Made by a program: the position numbers and the translations under genes | Part shown: one piece after another, positions 1 through 5,908 of the stretch | Layout of the letters: every line of letters starts with the position of its first letter | Numbering within the stretch: the stretch's first letter is position 1 | Notes under the pieces: generated by a model | Seen by the model: the letters and a program-made list of their open reading frames with translations, nothing else | What the model was told of the DNA's origin: nothing | The model's database searches: none | Assembly (NCBI GenBank): GCA_013824045.1 | Contig: PNND01000302.1 | Location: forward strand, 1-7,361 | Origin: Rhodobacter sp. | GTDB taxonomy: Bacteria; Pseudomonadota; Alphaproteobacteria; Rhodobacterales; Rhodobacteraceae | Length of the DNA stretch: 7,361 bases | Direction: 5' to 3'

Positions 1-4
1 CGCG

Positions 5-3000
5 TCAGTGGCTGGTGACCGGGTCTTCCACCGGTTTGACCAGTTCCTTGCGCGAGATCAGCGTGTAGAAGGCGGGCACCACGAAGAGCGTGAACATCGT
101 GCCGATGGTGATGCCAGAAAAGATCACCAGACCCACCGAATAGCGCGCAGCCGCCCCGGCCCCATCAGCGATGATCAAGGGGATCACCCCCAGCGCCATG
201 GCGGCGGTGGTCATCAGGATCGGGCGCAGGCGGACCTTGGCCGAGGCGACGATGGCCTCGCGCGCCGAAAGGCCGCGCTCGCGCCGCGCCTGATTGGCGA
301 ATTCCACCAAGAGGATGCCGTGTTTGGTGATCAGCCCAATCAGCGTGATCAGCCCCACCTGCGTGTAGATGTTCAGCGTGCCAAGGCCGAGGTTCAGCGG
401 AACGATGGCCCCGAAGATCGACAGGGGCACCGACATCATGATGATCAGCGGGTCGCGGAAGCTTTCGAACTGGGCCGCGAGGACGAGGTAGATCACGACG
501 ATTGCAAGGCCGAAGGCCAGCAGGATGGTGTTGCCTTCGGTCACCTCCAGCCGGGACTGGCCGGAGTAATCGATGAAGAACCCGTCGGGCATGACCTTTT
601 CCGCCTCGTCCACGATCACCTGCAGCGCGTCGCCGGTCGAAACGCCGGGGATGGGCAGGGCGCTGATGGTGGTGGAGTTGAGCTGGTTGAACTGTTCGAT
701 GGCGCCGGGGGCGACCCTGGTTTCCACCGTCACCACGGCCGAGAGCGGCACCATCTGGCCGGTGGCGGAGCGGATGAAGAAATCGGTCAGCCGTTCGGGG
801 TTGTTTCGATACTCCTCGGGCACTTGCATGATCACATCATAGCTGTTGCTGTCGCGGTCGAATTGCGCGACGGCCCCGCCGCCGACCAGAAGGCCCAGCG
901 TCGTGCCGATGTCGCGGGCAGGCAGGTTCAGCGCGGCGGCGCGTTCGCGATCGATCTTCAGTGTGATCTGGGTGGAGTTGTAGGAGAGCGAGTTCTGCAC
1001 CACGATGAAGCGGCCCGAGGCCATGGCGGCGGCCTTGATCTCTTCGGCGACCTCGAAGATGCGGTCCGAGGGGCCGGTGGATTGCAGGATCACGCTGATC
1101 GGCAGACCACCGCCTGCGCCGGGCAGCGAGGGAGGGGCGAAGACAAAAGCCTGCACCCCGGCCACGGCGCTGATCTTTCCCTGAAGATCGGCTTGGAGTT
1201 CGCCCTGCGAGCGATCCCGTTCGGACCAATCCTTGAAGGCCCAAAGCGCGATGCCGGAATTCGTGGCCCCACCAAAGCCCACGATGGAGAAGTTGGCCGA
1301 GAGTTCCGGCAGGTCCTTGGTCAGGGCGCGCATCTGGTCGACATAAGTGCGGGTGTATTCCGATGTGGCATAGGGCGGCGCGTTGACAAAGGCGAAGAGC
1401 GCGCCGGAATCTTCCTCGGGGGCCAGTTCCGTGGAGGTCTTGGTGAAGAGGTAGCCGGTCAGGCTGGCCAGCACCACGACCATCAGGATGGTGATGGCGC
1501 GGTAGTCGAGCGAGCCGTTGACGCGGCGTTCATACCAGCCGGCCAGCCGGTCAAAGCCGCGGTCGACGGCGATCTGGAAGCGGGAGTGGTTGCCCTTTTG
1601 CAGCAGGCGGGCCGACATCATGGGCGTGATGGTGACGGCGACGATGCCGGAAATGATCACTGCGCCTGCCAAGGTGACGGCAAATTCCCGGAATAGGGCA
1701 CCCGTCAGGCCGCCGGTGAAGGCCAGCGGCGCAAAGACGGCGGCCAGTGTGATGGTCATGGCGACGACCGCGCCGTAGATTTCCTTCATTCCCATGAAGG
1801 CGGCCTGGATCGGGCGGAAGCCTTCCTCGATATGGCGGTGGATGTTTTCCACCACGACGATGGCGTCATCGACCACAAGCCCGATGGCCAGCACCATGGC
1901 CAGCAGGGACAGAAGGTTGATCGAATAGCCAAAGAGGTAGAGCACGAAAAGCACACCCAGAAGCGACAGCGGGATCGTCACCACGGGCATCAGGACCGAC
2001 CGGAAGGAGCCGAGGAACAGAAGGATGATGACGATCACGATGGCCACGGCTTCGGCGATGGTGATGAACACCTCTTTGATCGAGGCGCTGATCTGTTCGG
2101 TGGCATCATACATCAAGGTCAGCGTCATGCCCTGCGGCAGGCTGGACTGGATGACAGGCAGTTCGGCCAGCACGGCAGCGGACATGTCCAGCGGGTTTGC
2201 GCCGGGGGTGGGGAAGACGCCGATGAAGGTGCCGGGTTCGCCGTTGAAGTTCACGATCGTGTCTGTCGAGGCAGCGGCCAGTTCCACCCGCGCCACATCG
2301 GCCAGACGCACCACATCATCGCCCGTGCCTGAAATGGGCAGGGCGGCAAAGGCCTCGGGCGTTTGCAGGGTGGTTTCCATGGTGATGGAATAGGCGGTGA
2401 GTTCGCCCTTGGTCTTTCCCGGCGCGGCGAGGAAGTTGGCATTGTTGACCGCGCCCAGCACCTCGGTCGCAGTCAGGCCACGGCCTGCCAGACGGATCGG
2501 GTCGATCCAGATGCGCATGGCATATTCCTGCCCGCCCAGCACCTGAATCTCGGCCACGCCGGGGATGGTGGACATGCGGGGGCGGATCACGCGTTCGATG
2601 TATTCGGTGATCTGCGTGGGCGTCATGTTGGGGTTCTGCATCGCCAGATACATCGTGGCGAAAGTCATCCCCGTGCCCTTGACGATGGTGGGATCCTCGG
2701 CTTCGGACGGCAGGCGTGAGCGGACCTGCTGCACCTTGGACATAACCTCGGTCAGGGCCACATCGGGGTTGGCCCCGAGGCGCATGTTGACCGTGACGGT
2801 GGAGGCGGAGGGCGAGGAGGTGGAGGTGATGTAATCCACATTCTCGGTCGTCGCCACGGCCGAGGCGATGGGGGCGGTGATGAAGCCCTGAATCAGGTCG
2901 GCCGAGGCACCGGGATAGACGGTGGTGATAGTGACGACGGTTTCTTCCACCTCCGGGTATTCCCGGATTTGTAGGTTGAAGAAGCCTTGCAGGCCCAGAA

Positions 3001-3067
3001 GCAGGATCAGGAGGCCCAGCACGGTCGACAGGACCGGGCGCTTGATGAAGATGTCGGCGGGGCTCAT
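5..3067 (-). CDS. RND-family efflux pump, inner-membrane subunit (HAE1/AcrB-MexI type)
   Basis: Proton-driven export pump of the inner membrane that should form a trimer and hand hydrophobic substrates to a periplasmic adaptor and outer-membrane channel. The 1020-residue length fits the family. The N-terminus (DIFIKRPVLSTVLGLLILLL) is the typical first RND membrane segment. Two large periplasmic loops lie at about 30-330 and 545-840. Transmembrane segments 2-7 lie at about 332-542 and segments 8-12 at about 845-1003. Proton-relay residues are all visible: D400 and D401 (GLVVDDAIVVVENIH), K915 (GLITKHGILLVEFANQ), R946 and T953 (RLRPILMTT), matching AcrB D407, D408, K940, R971 and T978. The pump therefore looks intact. 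The relay marks the hydrophobe/amphiphile (HAE) group rather than heavy-metal (HME) pumps. The gene is translationally coupled to the adaptor through an ATGA overlap, with GGAG 7 bases before its ATG. The substrate cannot be read from sequence. The stop codon is 4 bases inside the window edge, so a downstream partner such as an OMF channel could lie just outside. Confidence 0.96.
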   Translation of the reverse strand: MSPADIFIKRPVLSTVLGLLILLLGLQGFFNLQIREYPEVEETVVTITTVYPGASADLIQGFITAPIASAVATTENVDYITSTSSPSASTVTVNMRLGANPDVALTEVMSKVQQVRSRLPSEAEDPTIVKGTGMTFATMYLAMQNPNMTPTQITEYIERVIRPRMSTIPGVAEIQVLGGQEYAMRIWIDPIRLAGRGLTATEVLGAVNNANFLAAPGKTKGELTAYSITMETTLQTPEAFAALPISGTGDDVVRLADVARVELAAASTDTIVNFNGEPGTFIGVFPTPGANPLDMSAAVLAELPVIQSSLPQGMTLTLMYDATEQISASIKEVFITIAEAVAIVIVIILLFLGSFRSVLMPVVTIPLSLLGVLFVLYLFGYSINLLSLLAMVLAIGLVVDDAIVVVENIHRHIEEGFRPIQAAFMGMKEIYGAVVAMTITLAAVFAPLAFTGGLTGALFREFAVTLAGAVIISGIVAVTITPMMSARLLQKGNHSRFQIAVDRGFDRLAGWYERRVNGSLDYRAITILMVVVLASLTGYLFTKTSTELAPEEDSGALFAFVNAPPYATSEYTRTYVDQMRALTKDLPELSANFSIVGFGGATNSGIALWAFKDWSERDRSQGELQADLQGKISAVAGVQAFVFAPPSLPGAGGGLPISVILQSTGPSDRIFEVAEEIKAAAMASGRFIVVQNSLSYNSTQITLKIDRERAAALNLPARDIGTTLGLLVGGGAVAQFDRDSNSYDVIMQVPEEYRNNPERLTDFFIRSATGQMVPLSAVVTVETRVAPGAIEQFNQLNSTTISALPIPGVSTGDALQVIVDEAEKVMPDGFFIDYSGQSRLEVTEGNTILLAFGLAIVVIYLVLAAQFESFRDPLIIMMSVPLSIFGAIVPLNLGLGTLNIYTQVGLITLIGLITKHGILLVEFANQARRERGLSAREAIVASAKVRLRPILMTTAAMALGVIPLIIADGAGAAARYSVGLVIFSGITIGTMFTLFVVPAFYTLISRKELVKPVEDPVTSH

Positions 3068-4203
3068 TGGTCAGCTCCGTCGGCAGGCTTGGCGACGGCG
3101 GGGCCGGTTGCGGTGGCGGCGGGGTTGACCGAGTTGTCGACGATGGCGGGCTGGCCGTTGCTCAGGCGGTTCTGGCCTGCGGAGACAACCTGATCACCGG
3201 GCGACACACCTTCGGCGATTTCCACCACGCCCCCCGACCGGCGGCCGGGTTTGACAAAGACCTGCGCCACGACAAGCTGTTCGGCATTCTCCTCAGACGG
3301 GCGGACGAGATAGACGTAATCGCCATAAAGGCTTGAGGAAACAGCGGTTTGCGGGAGGGCGATGACACCCTCTTCGGCAGGCAGGCCGACCTCGATGCGG
3401 ACGAACTGACCGGGGGTCAGTTTGCCCTGCGCATTGGTGATCGACCCGCGCAGGGCGACAAGGCGGGTGGCCGGGTCGACGCGGGGGTCGATGCCCGTAA
3501 GTTCACCGGGGAAGGTTTCGTCAAGCCCTTCGATGCGGACCTCGATCTTCTGCCCGATAGAGAGGTTGGGCAGGTCCTGTTCCGGCAGGCTGAAATCCAC
3601 GCGCATGGTGGAGATATCCTGCAACGTGGCCACGATGGTGCCGGGGGCGACATACTGGCCCAGATCGACGCGCGGCAGGCCGATTGTGCCCGCGAAAGGT
3701 GCCGACAGTTGGCGCTGTTCCAGCACGGCGATGGCACGGGCCAGCTGCGCCTCGGCCGCCTGCGCGGCGGCCTGAGTCTGATCGAGCGAGACATTGGTGG
3801 TGACGCCGCGGCGCGTCAGATCCTGCGCGCGGGTGAGGTTGCTGCGTTCCAGTTCGGCTTGGGTGCGGGCGGCCTCGACATCGGCGCTTTGGACCACGTC
3901 ATCAAGGCGCAGCAGCACGGCCCCGACATCGACCGTGGTGTTGGGTTCGAACAGGATTTCCTTCACCACGCCCGCGCTTTCCACCGTCAGATCCACACCT
4001 TGGGCGGCGTTGACGGTACCGATCGCCTCGATCACCGGGGTCCAGGTGACGGGCTGCGCCTCAACCGTCGAGACGGTGGCGGGCTGCTGGGGCATGTTGG
4101 CGAAGATCTGGGTGATCATGTTGTCGCGGAACATGTTGAACCAGACCAGACCGCCGCCGATGGCGCCAAGCAGGATGATCGCGATGATAAGACGTTTGAC
4201 CAT
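3064..4203 (-). CDS. RND efflux periplasmic adaptor subunit (MFP/HlyD family)
   Basis: Adaptor that links the RND pump to an outer-membrane channel across the periplasm; 379 residues, normal for the family. Domains in order: one N-terminal hydrophobic segment (about 5-22) that should anchor it in the inner membrane; first lipoyl half (about 68-103); an Ala/Gln/Glu-rich alpha-helical coiled-coil hairpin (about 104-165, turning near RRGVTTNVSLD); second lipoyl half (about 166-196, LSAPFAGTIGLPRVDLGQYV); beta-barrel (about 200-280, including LTPGQFVRIEV); membrane-proximal domain (about 283-352); and a low-complexity Ala/Pro tail. The protein contains no cysteine, so it cannot be a lipoprotein like MexA or AcrA and is more like the TM-anchored MexH/MdtA-type adaptors. 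It is the first gene of the operon, and its TGA overlaps the pump ATG. An AAAGG element sits about 9 bases before the ATG, a modest ribosome site. A regulatory palindrome lies upstream at 4324-4339. Confidence 0.93.
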   Translation of the reverse strand: MVKRLIIAIILLGAIGGGLVWFNMFRDNMITQIFANMPQQPATVSTVEAQPVTWTPVIEAIGTVNAAQGVDLTVESAGVVKEILFEPNTTVDVGAVLLRLDDVVQSADVEAARTQAELERSNLTRAQDLTRRGVTTNVSLDQTQAAAQAAEAQLARAIAVLEQRQLSAPFAGTIGLPRVDLGQYVAPGTIVATLQDISTMRVDFSLPEQDLPNLSIGQKIEVRIEGLDETFPGELTGIDPRVDPATRLVALRGSITNAQGKLTPGQFVRIEVGLPAEEGVIALPQTAVSSSLYGDYVYLVRPSEENAEQLVVAQVFVKPGRRSGGVVEIAEGVSPGDQVVSAGQNRLSNGQPAIVDNSVNPAATATGPAVAKPADGADQ

Positions 4204-4229
4204 GGGAATGGGCCTTTGTGCGGAATGGG

Positions 4230-4256
4230 CGGCCGAAAGTCGTCTTTCTATGGCCG
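4230..4256 (-). other. Bulged hairpin in the efflux operon leader
   Basis: On the minus strand this reads CGGCC-ATA-GAAAG-ACGA-CTTTC-GGCCG: a 10-bp stem broken by a 3-base bulge and closed by a 4-base loop. It lies about 27-53 bases upstream of the adaptor start codon, so it would be in the mRNA leader if transcription starts farther upstream. It is not followed by a T-run on either strand, so it is not a normal intrinsic terminator. A role in mRNA stability or translation control is possible but unproven, and chance pairing in GC-rich DNA cannot be excluded. Confidence 0.35.
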
Positions 4257-4323
4257 GACCTGAAAATTGCTTAACTCTGCATTTACCTATGGGTGGCCAA
4301 AGTCAAGAAAGCCGCAGATAAAT

Positions 4324-4339
4324 TGAACGATATCGTTCA
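4324..4339. promoter_or_regulatory. Perfect 16-bp palindrome, probable repressor operator
   Basis: TGAACGATATCGTTCA reads identically on both strands and stands in the AT-rich part of the divergent gap, directly upstream of the candidate -35 of the efflux operon. Palindromes of this length and GAACG...CGTTC form are typical binding sites of TetR/AcrR-family repressors, which often control RND operons. The assignment to that family is an inference. The site might control the pump, the VOC gene or both. No regulator gene lies in the window, so the repressor would be encoded elsewhere. Confidence 0.6.
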
Positions 4340-4433
4340 GTAGATAGGGTCTTCGCCGCAAAATGCGCCATCGCATATTGATTGCGGCCCGCGCTTCTGC
4401 CACAGGCGACGGGTGGCCGGGCAGGGCGCGAAC

Positions 4434-4441
4434 GGAGGGAG
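4434..4441 (+). promoter_or_regulatory. Ribosome binding site deciding the VOC gene start
   Basis: GGAGGGAG lies 2 bases before the ATG at 4444, and its GGAGG core is 5 bases before it, giving near-ideal anti-Shine-Dalgarno pairing. The in-frame ATG at 4363 would add 27 residues but has no purine-rich site before it (TTCGCCGCAAA). The extension also resembles no VOC N-terminus. The start at 4444 is therefore preferred. Confidence 0.8.
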
Positions 4442-4443
4442 AG

Positions 4444-5124
4444 ATGGCCGACATGATGACATTGATCCCGGAACTGGCAGTCACGGATGTGGCAGCCGCC
4501 GCGGCGATGCTGCAGGATGTGTTTGGATTTTCCGCGGATGGGCCCGTCTTGCGGCTGGGGGATCAGGCGGTTGCCCTGGTTGCGGCAGACGCGCCGGCCG
4601 GGCATGGCAAGATCGACCATCTCGCCTTGGCGGTGGACGATGTCGATGCGGCGCTGGCCGCGATGCTCGCGCGCGGTGCGCGGCTGGAGGCGACCACGCC
4701 CGATGGCCCGCGCGAGATTGCCGAATTCTGGGCCACGGGCATGCGCTATGTGTTCCTGACCGGGCCGGAAGGCGCGCGGATCGAGTTGTGCGCGCGGTTG
4801 GGCGGCGCATCGCGTGCCGGGCTGCCGGGGCATGACCATCTGGGCATACCCTGCACGGATATCGCGGCCTCGGCTGCCTTCTGGACCGGACTGGGGGCAG
4901 AGCCCTTGGCGGCGGTGGACTTGACCCGTGCGGATGGGGTGACGCAGGTGCGGTTCCTGTCCTTGGGGGATGGTGTGGTGGAGTTGTATGAACCGCCCGC
5001 CCTGCGTGGTCAGGTGCCCGGTTTCGTCGAGAACGCGCTCTGGCGCGGGGTGCGGCTGGGTGGCACGGGGCTGGAACCGGGCCTGCGGATCGGGCCGGAT
5101 GGGCTGCGCGTGACGGTGCTGTAG
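4444..5124 (+). CDS. VOC-family protein (glyoxalase/dioxygenase fold), substrate unknown
   Basis: A 226-residue soluble protein of the vicinal-oxygen-chelate superfamily, whose members include metal-dependent lyases, dioxygenases, isomerases and resistance proteins. It shows the beta-alpha-beta-beta-beta module pattern three times: about 5-48 (LIPELAVTDVAAAAAMLQDVF), 56-118 (KIDHLALAVDDVDAALAAML, ending in GPEGARIELCAR) and 129-182 (GHDHLGIPCTDIAASAAFW, ending in GDGVVELYEP). The last 40 residues look like a shortened fourth module. Possible metal ligands are H59 with E114 and H132 with E180, in the usual first-strand and last-strand positions. The reaction cannot be named. It stands alone, divergent from the efflux operon and convergent with the phosphatase gene. 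Its TAG stop lies one base before the palindrome cluster. Sharing an operator region with the pump could mean co-regulation, but this is an inference. Confidence 0.85.
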   Translation: MADMMTLIPELAVTDVAAAAAMLQDVFGFSADGPVLRLGDQAVALVAADAPAGHGKIDHLALAVDDVDAALAAMLARGARLEATTPDGPREIAEFWATGMRYVFLTGPEGARIELCARLGGASRAGLPGHDHLGIPCTDIAASAAFWTGLGAEPLAAVDLTRADGVTQVRFLSLGDGVVELYEPPALRGQVPGFVENALWRGVRLGGTGLEPGLRIGPDGLRVTVL

Positions 5125-5125
5125 G

Positions 5126-5262
5126 CGCGATTTCTGACGCAGACATCGCGGAAAATTCTGACGCAGAATTTTGGGGGGCCTGTGCCCCCCTTGGCGGGGC
5201 GGGGCCTTTGAATGCCCGAAATCTGCGCCAGATTTCCACGCGATTTCTGTGTCAGAAATCGC
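5126..5262. repeat. Cluster of five short palindromes in a convergent gap, forming a long inverted repeat
   Basis: Five hairpins fill the space between two convergent genes. Unit 1 is 5126-5150 (11-bp stem with one mismatch, loop ACG). Unit 2 is 5152-5172 (perfect 9-bp stem, AAAATTCTG-ACG-CAGAATTTT). Unit 3 is 5173-5190 (perfect 7-bp stem GGGGGGC/GCCCCCC, loop CTGT). Unit 4 is 5218-5236 (perfect 8-bp stem, GAAATCTG-CGC-CAGATTTC). Unit 5 is 5240-5262 (perfect 10-bp stem, GCGATTTCTG-TGT-CAGAAATCGC). Units 1, 2, 4 and 5 share a CTG-N3-CAG core. Centres of 1 and 2, and of 4 and 5, are both 24 bases apart. The arm 5127-5172 matches the reverse complement of 5218-5262 at about 36 of 45 positions by hand count, around a 45-base centre. 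Unit 5 covers the last codons and stop of the phosphatase gene. Confidence 0.85.
5152..5190. terminator. Candidate bidirectional transcription terminator
   Basis: Two adjacent perfect hairpins, AT-rich 5152-5172 and GC-rich 5173-5190, stand in the gap where the VOC gene and the phosphatase operon converge. Reading the plus strand, the first stem ends in TTTT. Reading the minus strand, the GC hairpin is followed by AAAATT, so neither direction has a long U-run. The position and stem strength fit termination from both sides, but the weak U-tracts make it non-canonical. Confidence 0.5.
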
Positions 5263-5905
5263 CTTCGCGCCGGATCAGGGCGGGCAGGTCATCCCAATGG
5301 TCAAAGGCCGCGTGGTGGGGCAGGTCGGCCAGCGCTGTCTTGCGGTAGCCTTGGGTGAAGAGCACCAGCGGCACGCCCGCACGCCGCGCGGTTTCGGCAT
5401 CAACCTCGCTGTCGCCCAGAAACAGGACCGGGTCGCCGCCCATCTGCGCGATGGCATGATGCAGCGGTGCGGGGTCGGGTTTGCGGACGGGCAAGCTATC
5501 GCCGCCCACGATCACCGCGAAGCGATGGGTCCAGCCAAGATGGGCCAGCAGGGCGCGGGTCGGGCCTTCGGGTTTGTTGGTGCAAAGCGCCATGGGCAGG
5601 TCGAGCGCATCAAGCGCCGCCTCGACCCCCGGATAGGGGCGGGTCAGGCCGCCGGGATCATGTTCATAGCGCGCTATGAAGCGGGCGCAGAGATCGGCAT
5701 GGCGGGCGGGATCGTCGGGCAGGGCGAGCGCGCGCATCACACGGGTGAACAGGATGGGGACGCCGCCGCCGATGAAGCCGCGCACGGTGTCGAAGGTCAG
5801 GGGCGCGTGCCCGTCTTCGGCCAGCACGGCATTCACCCCGGCATGGATGTCGGGGGCGCTGTCGACCAAAGTCCCGTCGAGATCGAAGATCAGGGCGCGG
5901 GTCAT
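5252..5905 (-). CDS. gph: HAD-superfamily phosphatase, phosphoglycolate phosphatase-like
   Basis: A 217-residue cytosolic hydrolase of the HAD-IA subfamily. All four catalytic motifs are intact: motif I DLDGTLVDS with nucleophile D8 and acid/base D10; motif II T109 in CTNKP; motif III K142 in RKPDP; motif IV GDSEVD with metal ligands D165 and D169. An alpha-helical cap lies between about 18 and 85. Length and motifs fit Gph, which removes 2-phosphoglycolate formed by Rubisco oxygenation or DNA repair. HAD specificity is poorly predictable, so another small phosphate ester or pyrophosphate is possible. Its ATG is 3 bases after the stop of the oxidoreductase gene, so it is very likely the distal gene of that operon. 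A clear spaced Shine-Dalgarno is lacking (AAGGG touches the ATG), which suggests translational coupling. The final Gly-Asp-Phe-stop is encoded by the palindrome cluster (unit at 5240-5262). Confidence 0.88.
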   Translation of the reverse strand: MTRALIFDLDGTLVDSAPDIHAGVNAVLAEDGHAPLTFDTVRGFIGGGVPILFTRVMRALALPDDPARHADLCARFIARYEHDPGGLTRPYPGVEAALDALDLPMALCTNKPEGPTRALLAHLGWTHRFAVIVGGDSLPVRKPDPAPLHHAIAQMGGDPVLFLGDSEVDAETARRAGVPLVLFTQGYRKTALADLPHHAAFDHWDDLPALIRREGDF

Positions 5906-5908
5906 CCC

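Larger units (their letters stand above)
4204..4443. promoter_or_regulatory. Divergent intergenic control region between efflux operon and VOC gene
   Basis: This 240-base gap separates the divergently read adaptor gene and VOC gene. The part at about 4261-4345 is clearly AT-richer than the flanking coding DNA, as expected for promoters. Reading the minus strand, a TTGACT hexamer (complement of 4301-4306) is a good -35 candidate for the efflux operon, but no convincing -10 hexamer sits at the usual spacing, so the promoter is not resolved. For the VOC gene, TTGAAC at 4323-4328 followed about 16 bases later by TAGGGT is only a weak match. The region also holds the palindrome at 4324-4339 and a leader hairpin at 4230-4256. 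No other gene is supported here. Confidence 0.5.

Noticed and set aside
8..1696. 562-codon open frame on the plus strand opposite the RND pump gene
   Set aside because: It is antisense to a fully supported RND gene, is rich in His, Gln, Asp, Gly and Arg with no recognisable domain, and arises from the G/C third-position bias of the real gene. No ribosome site or promoter supports it.
5..4203. The efflux operon as a heavy-metal (CusA/CzcA-type) exporter
   Set aside because: The Asp-Asp pair, Lys915, Arg946 and Thr953 match the HAE drug-type proton relay, and no Cys- or Met-rich metal-binding motif is evident in the adaptor.
3349..4263. 304-codon plus-strand frame opposite the adaptor gene
   Set aside because: The composition is a mirror of the adaptor coding strand with no known fold, and the opposite frame is a clear MFP adaptor with all its domains.
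4363..4443. Upstream ATG at 4363 as the start of the VOC protein
   Set aside because: No Shine-Dalgarno sequence precedes it, and the added 27 residues look like translated leader. The ATG at 4444 has GGAGGGAG just before it and begins directly with the first VOC strand.
4481..5239. 252-codon minus-strand frame opposite the VOC gene and running into the palindrome cluster
   Set aside because: The product is a Pro/Arg/Ala/His-rich low-complexity string typical of antisense frames in GC-rich DNA. The VOC frame has the strong ribosome site and fold motifs.
5126..5262. Regular 24-base spacing of palindromes as a CRISPR-like array
   Set aside because: There are only four related units, they diverge from each other, and there are no spacers of CRISPR size between direct repeats. 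The pattern is a set of hairpins, not repeat-spacer units.
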